The notes beneath the pieces are model-generated. The model ran no database searches. It was not told where the DNA came from and saw only the letters and a list, made by a program, of their open reading frames with translations. A stretch of 64,000 nt of DNA from Catonella sp963545085 (GTDB lineage: Bacteria; Bacillota; Clostridia; Lachnospirales; Lachnospiraceae), in the NCBI GenBank assembly GCA_963545085.1, contig CAUUHV010000006.1:1-64000 (forward strand), written 5' to 3'. Made by a program: the position numbers and the translations under genes. This document shows, piece by piece, positions 17,635 to 27,143 of this stretch; within the stretch, counting starts at the first letter, position 1; every line of letters begins with the position of its first letter.

Positions 17635-20600
17635 TTACTCTATACTCTTTAACGCCTCTATCATATCTATTTTTTTCAAATTCATGTACATTACGGCATT
17701 TACGACGAGTGAGAAGGCTATGGTTAAAAGTATGCTTAAAAGATAGCTTTCCGGACTTATTTTCCTGCCGAACATCATAAGATCGACCTCGACCGTTTTT
17801 ATAGTGAAAAGATGTAAGATTGTTCCGAAAATTACGCCGAATATCATACCGAAAACAGTAAGGAGAACATTTTCTCTATAAACGTATGAGGAAACCTCGC
17901 CGTCAAAAAATCCTAAAACCTTAAGGGTGGCAAGCTCACGCTTTCGCTCAAGTATATTTATATTATTCAAATTATATAACACAACAAAAGCTAAAAGCCC
18001 CGCTGAAATAATCAACACATAAATAACCAGATTAAGCACTTTAAGCATACTGTCAATATTTTCCTGAAGCTCCGTAGTAAATTTTACGCCTGCGCAGGCG
18101 GGAGCGGATAAAAGAAACTTTCCTAAAGAGTCTTCCGAAATCCGGCCGTCACCGTATTTAAGGTAGAGCGTGTTATACTCCGGTTCGCTTCCGTAGAGAT
18201 TTTTATAAATTTTAGGTGAAAGAAAGAGGTAATGAAACACATAATTTTCCACTATTTTTTCTATCCTTACAGAAACGGTTTTCTCACCCTTTCTTTTAAT
18301 GTCAACGGTATCGCCGATCTTTAGAGAAAGCATGGCGGCGGTTTTTTCGGATATAAACGCTCCGTCGCCTTCGGGATAACCGTAATCCTCACCGGTTATC
18401 CTATCCTTTAAGGTTACAAAATTCTTAATATTTTCCATGTTTTTCGGCACGAATAAAATAGCGTTTCGCATGGCGCTTCCATGAGTAAGATCCGCCGATA
18501 AAAGGTATACATTTTCCGAATTTTTTATGCCGTCATATTTTAAAACGGAAGATTTAAGCTCATTTTTTTCTGCATTCGATGACTTGGATTTTATAGACAC
18601 GGCGGCATCGTATGTAAAGATATTTATATACTGTTTTTTTGCTATTTCCTGAATGGAATCCCTTAACCCGAAGCCTACAAGAAGCAGACCCATACAGCCG
18701 CCTATGCCTATTACCGTCATAAAAAGCCTTTTTTTGTATCTGGCTAAATTTCTTACGGTAGCCTTCCCGGTAAAATTTAACCTTTTCCATATAAAGGAAA
18801 GTCTTTCAAGTAAAACCCGTTTTCCGTGTTTAGGAGGCTCGGGACGCATAAGAACGGCGGGGGATTCCAAAAGCTGCTTTATGGAAGAAGCGACGGTAGC
18901 TGTTACCGTGCTTAGAGTTGCAGCCCCTAAGGCGAAAATCCCCTGCTCGTAATTAACGGGCGTAAGGCAATAAGGCATACTTATAAACAGCGTGCCGTAG
19001 GATTTTATGATGAGGAGAGGTAAAAATCTCTCACCGATTGCTATTCCTATAAGGCTTCCCGAAATCGTGGCTGACATGCAGTAAAAAATATATCTGCCGG
19101 ATATTGTAGCATCACTATAACCTAAAGCCTTTAAAATGCCCATGTTAAGACGTTGTTCATCAACCATTCTTGTCATTGTCGTAAGACTGACAAGGGCGGC
19201 TACAAGGAAAAATATCACGGGAAATACATTGCCTAAATTATCCATTCTGTCCGAATTTTGCTCGAAGCTTACATAGCTTTCTATCTTATCCCTGTCAAGC
19301 ACATAAAAATCAGGCATGGAAAGGTTTTTGAGTTCTTTTTTCGCATCCGCTATCTTTTCCTTTGCTTCATTTATATCCGAGGTCGCCTCGGGAAGCTTTT
19401 CTTTATACTCTTTTTCAGCCTCGGCAAGTTCGGACCGTTTCTCACTTAAAGTATCTTTAGCTTCACTAAGAGCGCTTGCGCCGTCATCAAGCTTTTTCTT
19501 AGCATCCGCAAGCTCGGTTTCTTTTTCCGCCATGATTTTTCCGGCATGTTTAAGCTCTTTTCTCTTTTCTTCAAGTGTTTCCAAAGCTTTGCCAAGTTCG
19601 GATTCACCGCCCTTAATTTTAATTTCAGCTTTGTCAAGCTTTTCCTTTGAAGAATCAAGCTCCTCTCTTGCCGAATCAAGCTCCGATTTTACTCCGTCAA
19701 GTTTTATCTTGGAAGTATCAATTTCGGTTTTAGCTTTTATAAGCTCGGTATTTACCTTATCAAGCTCCGTCTTGGCAACATCAAGAGAGGCTTTTTCAGC
19801 ACTAAGCCTTGCCTCGGTTTCGGGAGAGGAATAGCCTGCCTGCTTTGCCGCTTCGTACCGGGAAGCTGCCGCCTCATATTTCTTTATCCCTTCCTCATAG
19901 GCTGTTAAATTTTTGTTATATTCGTCAAGCCCGGTGTTATACTTCGCTAAACCCTCGTCGTATGTTTTTTTGCCGACAAGATATTCCGTAAGTCCCGCGC
20001 TATATTTTTTAAGTCCTTTATTATATTTTTTTAAGCCTTTGTTATATTCCTTTTTAGCCTCGTCAAGCTCTTTTTTATTTTTATTTAAGAGCTTTTCGGA
20101 CGAAGCGAGCTTTGCCTTTCCGTCATTTAGTTCTTTTTTAGCCTTATCAAGCTTTGCCTTTCCGTCATTAAATTTGGAGACGGCTTTGTTTAACTCTTTT
20201 TCCTTTTTCGAGACCTTTTTTTCGGATTTTTTAAGTTTATTTTTACCGTCATTTATTTCTTTTTTGGCATCCGCCAACTTTTTTTCGGCATCTGAAATTT
20301 CTTTCTCGCCTTTTCTAATATCTTCTTCGGCTTCGCTTTTAACCGAATTCAGGCGTTCTGCACTTATTTCTTCTTCCATACTCTCAATTTCGGCGGTTAC
20401 GGGAGCTATAAAGTCTTTATAAGAATCGCTGTAAGTCATAAGTGAGTCGGCATTTTTAACCTTCAGATAAGCTTCGGTGTAGACCTTAAATTTAAAAACT
20501 TCCGGAAGAATTACCAAAAATGAGTCTATGGAGCCGTGGCCTATAGAGCCGGAACCTCTGCCTATTTCGGTATAATAAGGCAGATCGGCTATTCCCGTTA

Positions 20601-21105
20601 CGGTAAATTCGGTATTTGTAAGATCGTCAGAAAGAGAGGAATCGTCATCCGACGTGACTGATATTTTATCTCCGATTTTATGATTTCCGAGTAAACAGGC
20701 TTTTGTGTCAAGCAGACATTCGTCGGGCTTTTCGGGCAGTCTGCCTTTTACAAGATAAGGTCTGTTTATGTCGTCGGTAAGGGAAATGAGTTTTACTACA
20801 AGTCCGGCCTCATCGGTATTCCAGATAACTTCCTTGGTTTTAGCACCTTTTACAAGCTCGACATTTTTTGCTTTTTTGATTGTCTCAAGGCTGCTTTCAG
20901 AAAGCCCGAGGGTACCGATAACCCTTATATCCATGAGCTTCGTATCGTCATAATATTTATCTGCGGAGAGCTTCATATCGCTTCCGGCTGAACGAAGTCC
21001 CGCGAAAAAAGCGGTGCCGAGCATTACTATAAAGAAGATGGATATGAATCTTCCGAAATTTTTTCGGATTTCTCTGAAGAAATCAAGCATGAGTTTATTT
21101 TTCAT
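17635..21105 (-). CDS. FtsX/MacB-type ABC permease with a very long extracytoplasmic coiled coil
   Basis: 1156 aa. An N-terminal membrane helix (about 17-38) is followed by an extracytoplasmic domain, then about 350 residues (roughly 240-590) of heptad-rich Lys/Glu/Ala/Leu sequence containing irregular repeats of the kind DGKAKLxxxxKEL and YNKGLKKY. Three further helices, a second FtsX unit and four last helices follow. This 'DUF3324/YhgE-like coiled coil in FtsX' layout occurs in Gram-positive export or envelope-stress ABC systems. It pairs with the ATPase gene 24 nt upstream. It is unlikely to be an importer, since no binding protein is present. Ribosome binding site is weak. Confidence 0.88.
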   Translation of the reverse strand: MKNKLMLDFFREIRKNFGRFISIFFIVMLGTAFFAGLRSAGSDMKLSADKYYDDTKLMDIRVIGTLGLSESSLETIKKAKNVELVKGAKTKEVIWNTDEAGLVVKLISLTDDINRPYLVKGRLPEKPDECLLDTKACLLGNHKIGDKISVTSDDDSSLSDDLTNTEFTVTGIADLPYYTEIGRGSGSIGHGSIDSFLVILPEVFKFKVYTEAYLKVKNADSLMTYSDSYKDFIAPVTAEIESMEEEISAERLNSVKSEAEEDIRKGEKEISDAEKKLADAKKEINDGKNKLKKSEKKVSKKEKELNKAVSKFNDGKAKLDKAKKELNDGKAKLASSEKLLNKNKKELDEAKKEYNKGLKKYNKGLKKYSAGLTEYLVGKKTYDEGLAKYNTGLDEYNKNLTAYEEGIKKYEAAASRYEAAKQAGYSSPETEARLSAEKASLDVAKTELDKVNTELIKAKTEIDTSKIKLDGVKSELDSAREELDSSKEKLDKAEIKIKGGESELGKALETLEEKRKELKHAGKIMAEKETELADAKKKLDDGASALSEAKDTLSEKRSELAEAEKEYKEKLPEATSDINEAKEKIADAKKELKNLSMPDFYVLDRDKIESYVSFEQNSDRMDNLGNVFPVIFFLVAALVSLTTMTRMVDEQRLNMGILKALGYSDATISGRYIFYCMSATISGSLIGIAIGERFLPLLIIKSYGTLFISMPYCLTPVNYEQGIFALGAATLSTVTATVASSIKQLLESPAVLMRPEPPKHGKRVLLERLSFIWKRLNFTGKATVRNLARYKKRLFMTVIGIGGCMGLLLVGFGLRDSIQEIAKKQYINIFTYDAAVSIKSKSSNAEKNELKSSVLKYDGIKNSENVYLLSADLTHGSAMRNAILFVPKNMENIKNFVTLKDRITGEDYGYPEGDGAFISEKTAAMLSLKIGDTVDIKRKGEKTVSVRIEKIVENYVFHYLFLSPKIYKNLYGSEPEYNTLYLKYGDGRISEDSLGKFLLSAPACAGVKFTTELQENIDSMLKVLNLVIYVLIISAGLLAFVVLYNLNNINILERKRELATLKVLGFFDGEVSSYVYRENVLLTVFGMIFGVIFGTILHLFTIKTVEVDLMMFGRKISPESYLLSILLTIAFSLVVNAVMYMNLKKIDMIEALKSIE

Positions 21106-21129
21106 AGCAAGTACCGTTTTTCTTAAACA

Positions 21130-21834
21130 TCACCATTCTATATCATTTACAGAAACCGGAGAAGGATTATTTTCTATCCTTTTAACCGTTCCGTTTTTTA
21201 TTCTGATTACCTTATCCGCCATAGGAGTAAGCGCCGAATTATGCGTAATAACTACAACTGTCATACCTCTTTTTTTACAGGTGTCCTGAAGAAGCTTAAG
21301 TACTTCTTTACCGGTGACATAATCAAGCGCGCCCGTAGGCTCGTCACAGAGAAGCAGTTTAGGATTTTTGGCAAGCGCTCTCGCTATTGCCACTCTCTGC
21401 TGCTCGCCGCCGGAGAGCTGAGCGGGAAAATTGTCCATCCTGTGCGCAAGTCCCACTTCCTCAAGCACTTCTTTCGCGTCCATAGGCTCTTTGCATATCT
21501 GAAGTGCAAGCTCCACATTTTCAAGTGCCGTAAGGTTTTGCATGAGATTATAAAATTGAAATACGAAGCCCACATCCTCTCTGCGATATGCTATCATACC
21601 TCTCTTTTTTAACGAGCTGATTTCTTTTCCGTCAACCGATATGGAGCCGGAGGTAAGGGTATCCATTCCGCCGAGGATATTAAGAACCGTGGTTTTTCCC
21701 GCCCCGGACGGCCCCACTATAATTACAAACTCGCCCTTATCAATGTCAAAGCTTATACCGTCGCAGGCATTTATGCTTATATCACCCATTTTATAGGTCT
21801 TTTTAACATTTTTTAAAGAAATATATGAATCCAT
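21130..21834 (-). CDS. ABC transporter ATPase (MacB/LolD class)
   Basis: 234 aa from the ATG at 21834 (preceded by AAAGGAG); a longer frame upstream has no site and atypical sequence. Walker A GPSGAGKTT, Q-loop Gln in FQFYNL, signature LSGGEQQRVAIARALA and Walker B LLLCDEPTGALD are all present. LolD/MacB-class ATPases drive FtsX-type permeases in mechanotransmission or export rather than import. Cotranscribed with the large permease downstream. Confidence 0.95.
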   Translation of the reverse strand: MDSYISLKNVKKTYKMGDISINACDGISFDIDKGEFVIIVGPSGAGKTTVLNILGGMDTLTSGSISVDGKEISSLKKRGMIAYRREDVGFVFQFYNLMQNLTALENVELALQICKEPMDAKEVLEEVGLAHRMDNFPAQLSGGEQQRVAIARALAKNPKLLLCDEPTGALDYVTGKEVLKLLQDTCKKRGMTVVVITHNSALTPMADKVIRIKNGTVKRIENNPSPVSVNDIEW

Positions 21835-22131
21835 AAGGGTACTCCTTTCGCACGGTTTCATTATCAATTCTATCAAAAACGGACAGTTATTTCCAGTATT
21901 CTGTATAAGCTTGCCGATTACTTCAATTAAGCCGCGCAAAAGAACACATGACCGAATCAATATCTTATCTTTATCCGCGTAAGCAACGGACAGGGCGGAC
22001 AAAATTCAGGAGACAGTATAAATGAATTATATTCAGATTTCGATTTAATGCGTTCGAATAGAAATCCGAGTTAAACTTCCGTGATTTAATCGAAAATATT
22101 ATAAAATGAAAAAAGAACGGAAAATTTCGCT

Positions 22132-22160
22132 TTGATGTTTTAAGACGGTTTATGTTAAAA
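22132..22160 (+). promoter_or_regulatory. Putative promoter in the 371-nt gap before the DUF1848 gene
   Basis: TTGATG (22132-22137), 17 nt, TTAAAA (22155-22160). The rest of the gap between 21835 and 22205 holds AT-rich sequence with no convincing gene; its left part should contain the ABC operon promoter, which I could not place. Confidence 0.4.
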
Positions 22161-22205
22161 TGCGCGTAACGATGCGGATAAAAGTTTAAGCGGGGAGGTA
22201 GGAAG

Positions 22206-23165
22206 TTGATAATAAACACGGGGCAGAGGACCGATATTCCGGCGTTTTACGCGGAATGGCTCATAAACAGGATAAGAGAGGGATTTGTTATGACAAGGAA
22301 TCCCTTTAATGAAAGTCGGGTAACAAAGTATTATCTTTCGCCCGATTATGTGGATATTATAAACTTCTGCACCAAAAATCCGGAGCCTATGCTAAAATAT
22401 ATGGATGAACTTAAAAAGTATAAACAATTCTGGTATGTAAGTATAACGCCCTACGGTAAAGAGATAGAGCCTAATGCGCCGGATAAGGAAAGAGTGCTTG
22501 AAGGTTTTATAAAGCTGTCGGAAACGGTAGGAATAAATTCAACAGGATGGCGCTATGATCCGATTTTTATAAATGAAATATATACGGTGGAGCTGCACAT
22601 AAGAGAGTTTGAGAAGATGGCGAAAAAGCTTTCGGGATATACAAAAGTCTGTGTTATAAGCTTTATAGATTTATACGGTAAGGTTTTAAGAAATTTTCCC
22701 GAGGTGAAACCCGTTCCTGACAGGATTAAGGAAGAATTGGGCAAGGAATTTATAAAAATCGCTAAAAATAACGGAATGACGATTTATCCCTGCTCGGAAG
22801 GAAAAAACCTTGAAAAATACGGAGCGAACTGCAACGGTTGTATGACGGCGGAAATAATGGAAACAGCAATAGGAGAAAAGCTTGCCATACCGAAGTTTAA
22901 GCCCGCAAGGGAGGGCTGCGCCTGTTATTTAAGTAATGATATAGGAGCTTACGACACCTGCGGTCATTTTTGTAAATATTGCTACGCAAACTCGAGTATC
23001 GAAACAGTGAAAAGAAATATGAAGCTTGCGGATGTAAATTCGCCTTTAATCACGGGCAATTTAAAAGAAGGCGATATTATAAGAGAAGCGGAGAAGATTT
23101 CTTACATGGACAGACAAATTTCTTTTTTAAATCCTAAATTTAATTTAAAAACCTTAAACCCTTAG
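22206..23165 (+). CDS. DUF1848 protein with a radical-SAM-like cysteine cluster
   Basis: 319 aa, TTG start behind GGGGAGGTA. The N-terminus (RTDIPAFYAEW, then TRNPFN) and the middle (FCTKNPEPM, ITPY) are characteristic of DUF1848. The C-terminal third carries clustered cysteines: CNGC, CACYLSND, then CGHFCKYCYAN, whose CxxxCxxC spacing fits a [4Fe-4S] cluster. Function of the family is unknown; a redox or SAM-related enzyme has been presumed. It precedes the alarmone synthetase gene with a 106-nt gap, so coexpression is possible but not certain. Confidence 0.85.
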   Translation: MIINTGQRTDIPAFYAEWLINRIREGFVMTRNPFNESRVTKYYLSPDYVDIINFCTKNPEPMLKYMDELKKYKQFWYVSITPYGKEIEPNAPDKERVLEGFIKLSETVGINSTGWRYDPIFINEIYTVELHIREFEKMAKKLSGYTKVCVISFIDLYGKVLRNFPEVKPVPDRIKEELGKEFIKIAKNNGMTIYPCSEGKNLEKYGANCNGCMTAEIMETAIGEKLAIPKFKPAREGCACYLSNDIGAYDTCGHFCKYCYANSSIETVKRNMKLADVNSPLITGNLKEGDIIREAEKISYMDRQISFLNPKFNLKTLNP

Positions 23166-23271
23166 TAATGGATTGGACACAGTTTGTTCAATGATTTGTG
23201 ATATAATAATTTTTAAAGGGAAATAAATGTATTTGACCCGAGCTGTCAGTTTTCAACACAGGGGGTGAAGC

Positions 23272-24063
23272 ATGGAAAACGAAATTGATATTGATATGTC
23301 GGAAGCAACGGCTCTTATGAATGTTTTGGAAAAAGATGACAAGAACAAAATGGCGGAGGCGATAAAAAACCTCGCGGATATAGATTTTGACGCGTTTTCT
23401 CCGGAAATGAAAGAGAGAATGCTTGAGCTTATAAGGCAGAACACCCTGCCTATACAGCGCTTTTTTGCAAGCTATAAATGCGCGATAATGGAAGTGGAAA
23501 CCAAATTCAGGGTGCTTAACGAGGAGTTTTCGCTTCTTTATGACGGGAACCCGATAGAGACGATTAAGTCGAGAATAAAAAGTAATGACAGTATAATGCG
23601 GAAGATGATACGCAGAGGGCTTCCGTTCGACCTTGATTCAATAGAAGAAAACCTGGATGATATTGCAGGAGTGCGTGTTATATGCTCATTTATAGATGAT
23701 ATCTATATGCTTGCGGAATGCCTTTTGAAACAGGACGATGTGACGCTTATTAAAATCAAGGATTATATAAAGAATCCGAAGCCTTCAGGTTACAGGAGTT
23801 TACATCTAATAGTTTCCGTGCCTATTTTTCTTGTAAATGAAAAGAAAATGGTAAAGGTGGAAGTACAGCTTAGAACTATAGCCATGGACTTTTGGGCTTC
23901 TCTTGAGCATAAGATGAGGTATAACAAAAATATTTCAAAAGAGCTTTTAGACGAGCTTTCAAGGGAGCTTAACGAGTGCGCGGCTGAGAGTGCCGCTCTC
24001 GATTTCAGGATGCAGACCGTTAAAAACAGATTAAGGGAAGAGGGAAAAAGCGGATTTCTGTAA
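23272..24063 (+). CDS. Small alarmone synthetase, GTP pyrophosphokinase (RelQ/YjbM-like)
   Basis: 263 aa with only the (p)ppGpp synthetase domain: no HD hydrolase, TGS or ACT domain. Key motifs: RVICSFIDD, NPKPSGYRSLH (substrate loop) and VEVQLRTIAMDFWASLEHKMRY, cited by its core QLRT...WASLEHK. It transfers pyrophosphate from ATP to GTP or GDP, making (p)ppGpp in the cytoplasm under stress. Start ATG behind GGGGGTGA. N-terminal 60 residues are acidic and family-atypical in length. A bifunctional Rel enzyme would be expected elsewhere in the genome. Confidence 0.9.
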   Translation: MENEIDIDMSEATALMNVLEKDDKNKMAEAIKNLADIDFDAFSPEMKERMLELIRQNTLPIQRFFASYKCAIMEVETKFRVLNEEFSLLYDGNPIETIKSRIKSNDSIMRKMIRRGLPFDLDSIEENLDDIAGVRVICSFIDDIYMLAECLLKQDDVTLIKIKDYIKNPKPSGYRSLHLIVSVPIFLVNEKKMVKVEVQLRTIAMDFWASLEHKMRYNKNISKELLDELSRELNECAAESAALDFRMQTVKNRLREEGKSGFL

Positions 24064-24070
24064 AAGTTTG

Positions 24071-24112
24071 AAATTTTATGAAAAAGTGTTCAAAATTTTA
24101 TGAAAAAGTGTT
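24071..24112. repeat. 22-bp-period tandem direct repeat after the alarmone synthetase
   Basis: AAATTTTATGAAAAAGTGTT occurs at 24071-24090 and again at 24093-24112, with the start of a third copy (AAAATTTA) following. It fills the gap between two genes; role unknown. Confidence 0.8.
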
Positions 24113-24189
24113 AAAATTTACCTGTATCCTAAACTCGAATTCAAGCTGAAACTTGCAAAGCTGAATTCATCAGAGAATCGAGGGGCATT

Positions 24190-25188
24190 ATGGGAAAGGG
24201 AAATAAAACCTCAAACGAATTAAAAGAGGCGCTTAAAGGAGAACCGCTTATAATTGTGGGCATAAGCGGAATAGAAGGCGAGGAGATTTGCTCTTTGCTA
24301 AGCAATGTCAAAAAAAAATACACAAGTGTTCACCTCGACTACGACAGCCCTTACTGGGAGGAAGTTCCTGAAGATATTAAGGCTTTAGTAAATGACGCGC
24401 TTAATTCGGGGAAAGAGGTTGTTTTGTTTTGCATCAAGGGCAATGTTCCGGAAAAAGCGCTTTCCATAGATACCTATCACTATGATGATGAAAATCAGCC
24501 GTATTCGCCTTTAGAACAGCTTGATATGGCTTTGGAAAAAGAGGTCACTCCTTATCACAGGCTGATTTCCGCAAACGGAAGAGGCTTTATAGTCGCTATG
24601 AGAGAAGAAGCGGCTAAGATACTTAAGGGCTTCGGAGCAAAATCAAGATATAATAAAATCATGGACGAAGCTGAAGTTACGGAATTTGAAATGGAGGATT
24701 TTCGACAGAAGTTTTATGACTCGGGAGAGGCGGGAATGGAGATAATTCCAGAACCGTACCGCGCAGGCATAGGACTTGTGATAAAAAATATAAGAAAACG
24801 TGACCGCGCGGCAAGAGGTATCACGATAGAACAGGAAAGACAGGCGGAAAGAGCGGTATTAAAATCATATCTTATAGGGAGCGTGACCGTTGTGGATATG
24901 CATGACGCAAGTCCCGCGTCGGTGCTTGACAGGCTTGTTGAAACGGAGAAATACGGACTTCTCATGCTTTCCGACACGAGGCGGAGCTGTTTTGTGGGAC
25001 CGTGGAAAAAGGTTAAAAAATTCGCGGAGCATTTTAAAGACGGAAAAACCGGCGGAGAGCCGCCTGTAAGAGGTTATTGGAAGGGCAAGTACAGCAAGCC
25101 TATAATAATTGACTTTGTAGAAGGGCTTGAGAAGGTGAAGGAAAAAAAGGAACCTGAGAAAAAATCGGATTTCTTTATGAGACTTTGA
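24190..25188 (+). CDS. Unknown protein with faint DHH-phosphoesterase-like features
   Basis: 332 aa, cytoplasmic, unrecognised as a named family. The stretch IDTYHYDDENQPYSPLEQL followed by RLISANGRGFIVAM resembles the DHH segment ('DHH-YD...SLEQ...R-ANDxGYIPAM') of archaeal DHH-type proteins. The later RDRAARGITIEQERQAERA also resembles those proteins. The central acidic motif is degenerate (D-T-Y-H instead of D-H-H), so catalysis is doubtful. The last 20 residues are Lys/Glu-rich. It follows the alarmone synthetase on the same strand after 126 nt containing a short tandem repeat. Preceded by a GAGG site. Treat the fold suggestion as tentative. Confidence 0.6.
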   Translation: MGKGNKTSNELKEALKGEPLIIVGISGIEGEEICSLLSNVKKKYTSVHLDYDSPYWEEVPEDIKALVNDALNSGKEVVLFCIKGNVPEKALSIDTYHYDDENQPYSPLEQLDMALEKEVTPYHRLISANGRGFIVAMREEAAKILKGFGAKSRYNKIMDEAEVTEFEMEDFRQKFYDSGEAGMEIIPEPYRAGIGLVIKNIRKRDRAARGITIEQERQAERAVLKSYLIGSVTVVDMHDASPASVLDRLVETEKYGLLMLSDTRRSCFVGPWKKVKKFAEHFKDGKTGGEPPVRGYWKGKYSKPIIIDFVEGLEKVKEKKEPEKKSDFFMRL

Positions 25189-25288
25189 CAGGAATAGGAT
25201 TAAGGGTATTGAAAAGACGCTCGCAAGCGGGTAAGATATAGGCATTACCGTGCTTTAAAGTATAGAAAATGAAGAATTGGAGAAAGTT

Positions 25289-25789
25289 ATGAACGATCAG
25301 TACATGGAAGAAGGTATAAAATGCAGAGATACTTCTAAAAATATGTTAATAAGGATAGGACTTATTTTCGGAGTTATTATTTCGTTTATTTTTCCCATGA
25401 TTTTACCGTTTCTTATAATCCTACCGGTGATTGCGGTGGCGGCTGCAATATTTATATTTCCGAGACTGCATATAGAGTATGAGTACATTTATGCGGACGG
25501 ACAGATAGATTTTGACAGGATAAGCGGTAATGCAAAGAGAAAGACGCTTTTTCGTGCAGATATTGAGAATGCGGAGGTTGTGGCACCTACAAATTCTTCA
25601 GCTATAAAGGCATACGATAATAATAACAGGATAAAAAGAAAGGTCTTTACCTCATACGATCCGCAGGCAAAAACCTTTTCGATGATTTTAAGTAAGGACG
25701 GTAATTTATATCAGATAGTTTTCGAGCCGTCCGAGCGTATGATAAAGAGTATGAAACGTAAACAGCCGAGAAAGGTTATGGAATATTAA
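25289..25789 (+). CDS. DUF6106-type membrane protein
   Basis: 166 aa from the ATG at 25289 (GGAGAAAG upstream; an in-frame TTG 12 nt earlier overlaps that site). Two closely spaced membrane helices (about 17-60) are followed by a cytoplasmic beta-rich domain with DGQIDFDRISGNAKRKT-type sequence, which I associate with DUF6106 of Lachnospiraceae; the C-terminus contains FEPSERMIKSMKRK. Function unknown. It lies about 100 nt after the DHH-like gene on the same strand. Confidence 0.75.
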   Translation: MNDQYMEEGIKCRDTSKNMLIRIGLIFGVIISFIFPMILPFLIILPVIAVAAAIFIFPRLHIEYEYIYADGQIDFDRISGNAKRKTLFRADIENAEVVAPTNSSAIKAYDNNNRIKRKVFTSYDPQAKTFSMILSKDGNLYQIVFEPSERMIKSMKRKQPRKVMEY

Positions 25790-25817
25790 GTAAAATACCT
25801 GTGGCTGTAGCGTACCC

Positions 25818-25831
25818 GTAAGCCGGCTTAC
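25818..25831. repeat. 14-bp perfect palindrome between convergent genes
   Basis: GTAAGCCGGCTTAC, without a loop, in the gap between DUF6106 and the convergent lysR gene. Could be a protein site or part of a weak terminator; no T-run follows. Confidence 0.4.
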
Positions 25832-25954
25832 TGTATGAAATCATCAACCGCGGGAACAAAATTTTCAGGGAGCGTAACATTACAAGTTGCATATACAATA
25901 ATAATGTTTATAACAATGCGGAGCTTTCTAAAAAACAACCTGTGTTCGGGCAAT

Positions 25955-26857
25955 TTACTTACAAAATTCTAAAAAAGAGTCAAGGGCTTCATTAAAAGGT
26001 CTGTTCCTTAAAACGGCGAATCCGATTTCCCTTTCGGGTATCGGTACGGGCAGAGGAATCGCTTTAAGAAGTCCTTTTTCAAGTTCGTCACGGACAAATT
26101 CCTTGATTACACAGGCGATACCGAGGCCCACCTTGGCAAATTCTATTAAGAGATCCATGCTGCTAACTTCCAAAATATTTCTGTCTGAAGAACAATCTGT
26201 AAAAATTTCATTATCGCGGAGATATTCGTCTATATATCTTCTGGAAACGTTATACCTGTCAAGCAGCATAAGGTTTGCGTACTCAAAAGGATTTGTCGCC
26301 GCTTCTTTATGCCTCTTTTTCAGGTTTTTAAGGTAGTCGGGGGTGACAACAAATATATCCTCTATAGTGCCGACTTTTGAAAACGACATGTTTGCGGCAC
26401 GTGACGAATAGCCGATAAGTCCGACATCCACCTTATGACTTTGCAAAAGAGCAATAGTCTGGTAGGTAGACTGGCAGCTTATTGAGATATTTATATGAGG
26501 AAATGTCTTTGTGAACCTTTCAAGATACGGCAGGAGAACATATTTGCATAGAGTATTTGAAACTCCTATTTTTATCTGCCCTGCGCCGAGTTTTTTATTT
26601 TTCTTTATACCCGCTTCGGCTCTTTCCAAATGCTTAAAGGCTGCACTCGTCTGCTCATATAGGAGTCTGCCGGTGTCGGTAAGAGTAACGCCTTTGGAGC
26701 TTCTTGTAAAAAGCTTGGTATCAAGATTCTGCTCAAGTCTGGTAACCGCCTTGCTTATTGCGGGCTGGCTTATGTAAAGCTCTTTTGCGGCATGAGAGAT
26801 ATTTCCGGTTTCGGCTACCGTATTAAAAATATGATATAAAGACAAATTCTGCTCCAT
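25955..26857 (-). CDS. LysR-family transcriptional regulator
   Basis: 300 aa from the ATG at 26857, preceded by GGAG; an earlier in-frame ATG is in the ribosome binding region. Winged-helix HTH in residues 1-60 (SHAAKELYISQPAISKAVTRLE core) followed by a two-lobed effector domain. Divergent from leuC with a 286-nt intergenic region, the standard arrangement for a LysR protein regulating its neighbour. Effector unknown; an isopropylmalate-type intermediate is plausible. Confidence 0.92.
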   Translation of the reverse strand: MEQNLSLYHIFNTVAETGNISHAAKELYISQPAISKAVTRLEQNLDTKLFTRSSKGVTLTDTGRLLYEQTSAAFKHLERAEAGIKKNKKLGAGQIKIGVSNTLCKYVLLPYLERFTKTFPHINISISCQSTYQTIALLQSHKVDVGLIGYSSRAANMSFSKVGTIEDIFVVTPDYLKNLKKRHKEAATNPFEYANLMLLDRYNVSRRYIDEYLRDNEIFTDCSSDRNILEVSSMDLLIEFAKVGLGIACVIKEFVRDELEKGLLKAIPLPVPIPEREIGFAVLRNRPFNEALDSFLEFCK

Positions 26858-27143
26858 AAAAATCTCCATAACTTGAATTTATAATAATATATATTTAATA
26901 TGTATTTTAAGTATAGTCCCGCTTTTGATATAATGCAAGGGATATTTGACTTTCCCCGTTTTTTCATAAACACCGTATAAAGTTATTGTTTCAGGGCATA
27001 TTTCAAAAAAGATTATTTTATCCTGAATATGGTATAAATAGATGGCAAGGCGATGTTTTGATGAAAAAACCGGGAAAGTTAAAAAGGGATATTCACTTTT
27101 GAGCGCAGACAGATGTCAGCTTATATTGACGAGGGGGCTTTTT

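Noticed and set aside
19316..19834. Open frame of 172 codons on the plus strand
   Set aside because: Ser/Phe-rich antisense shadow of the coiled-coil part of the FtsX-like gene, without a ribosome binding site.
26858..27143. T-box or leucine attenuator before leuC
   Set aside because: No T-box core, leader peptide with Leu codons or clear antiterminator was found; a LysR-controlled promoter is simpler.
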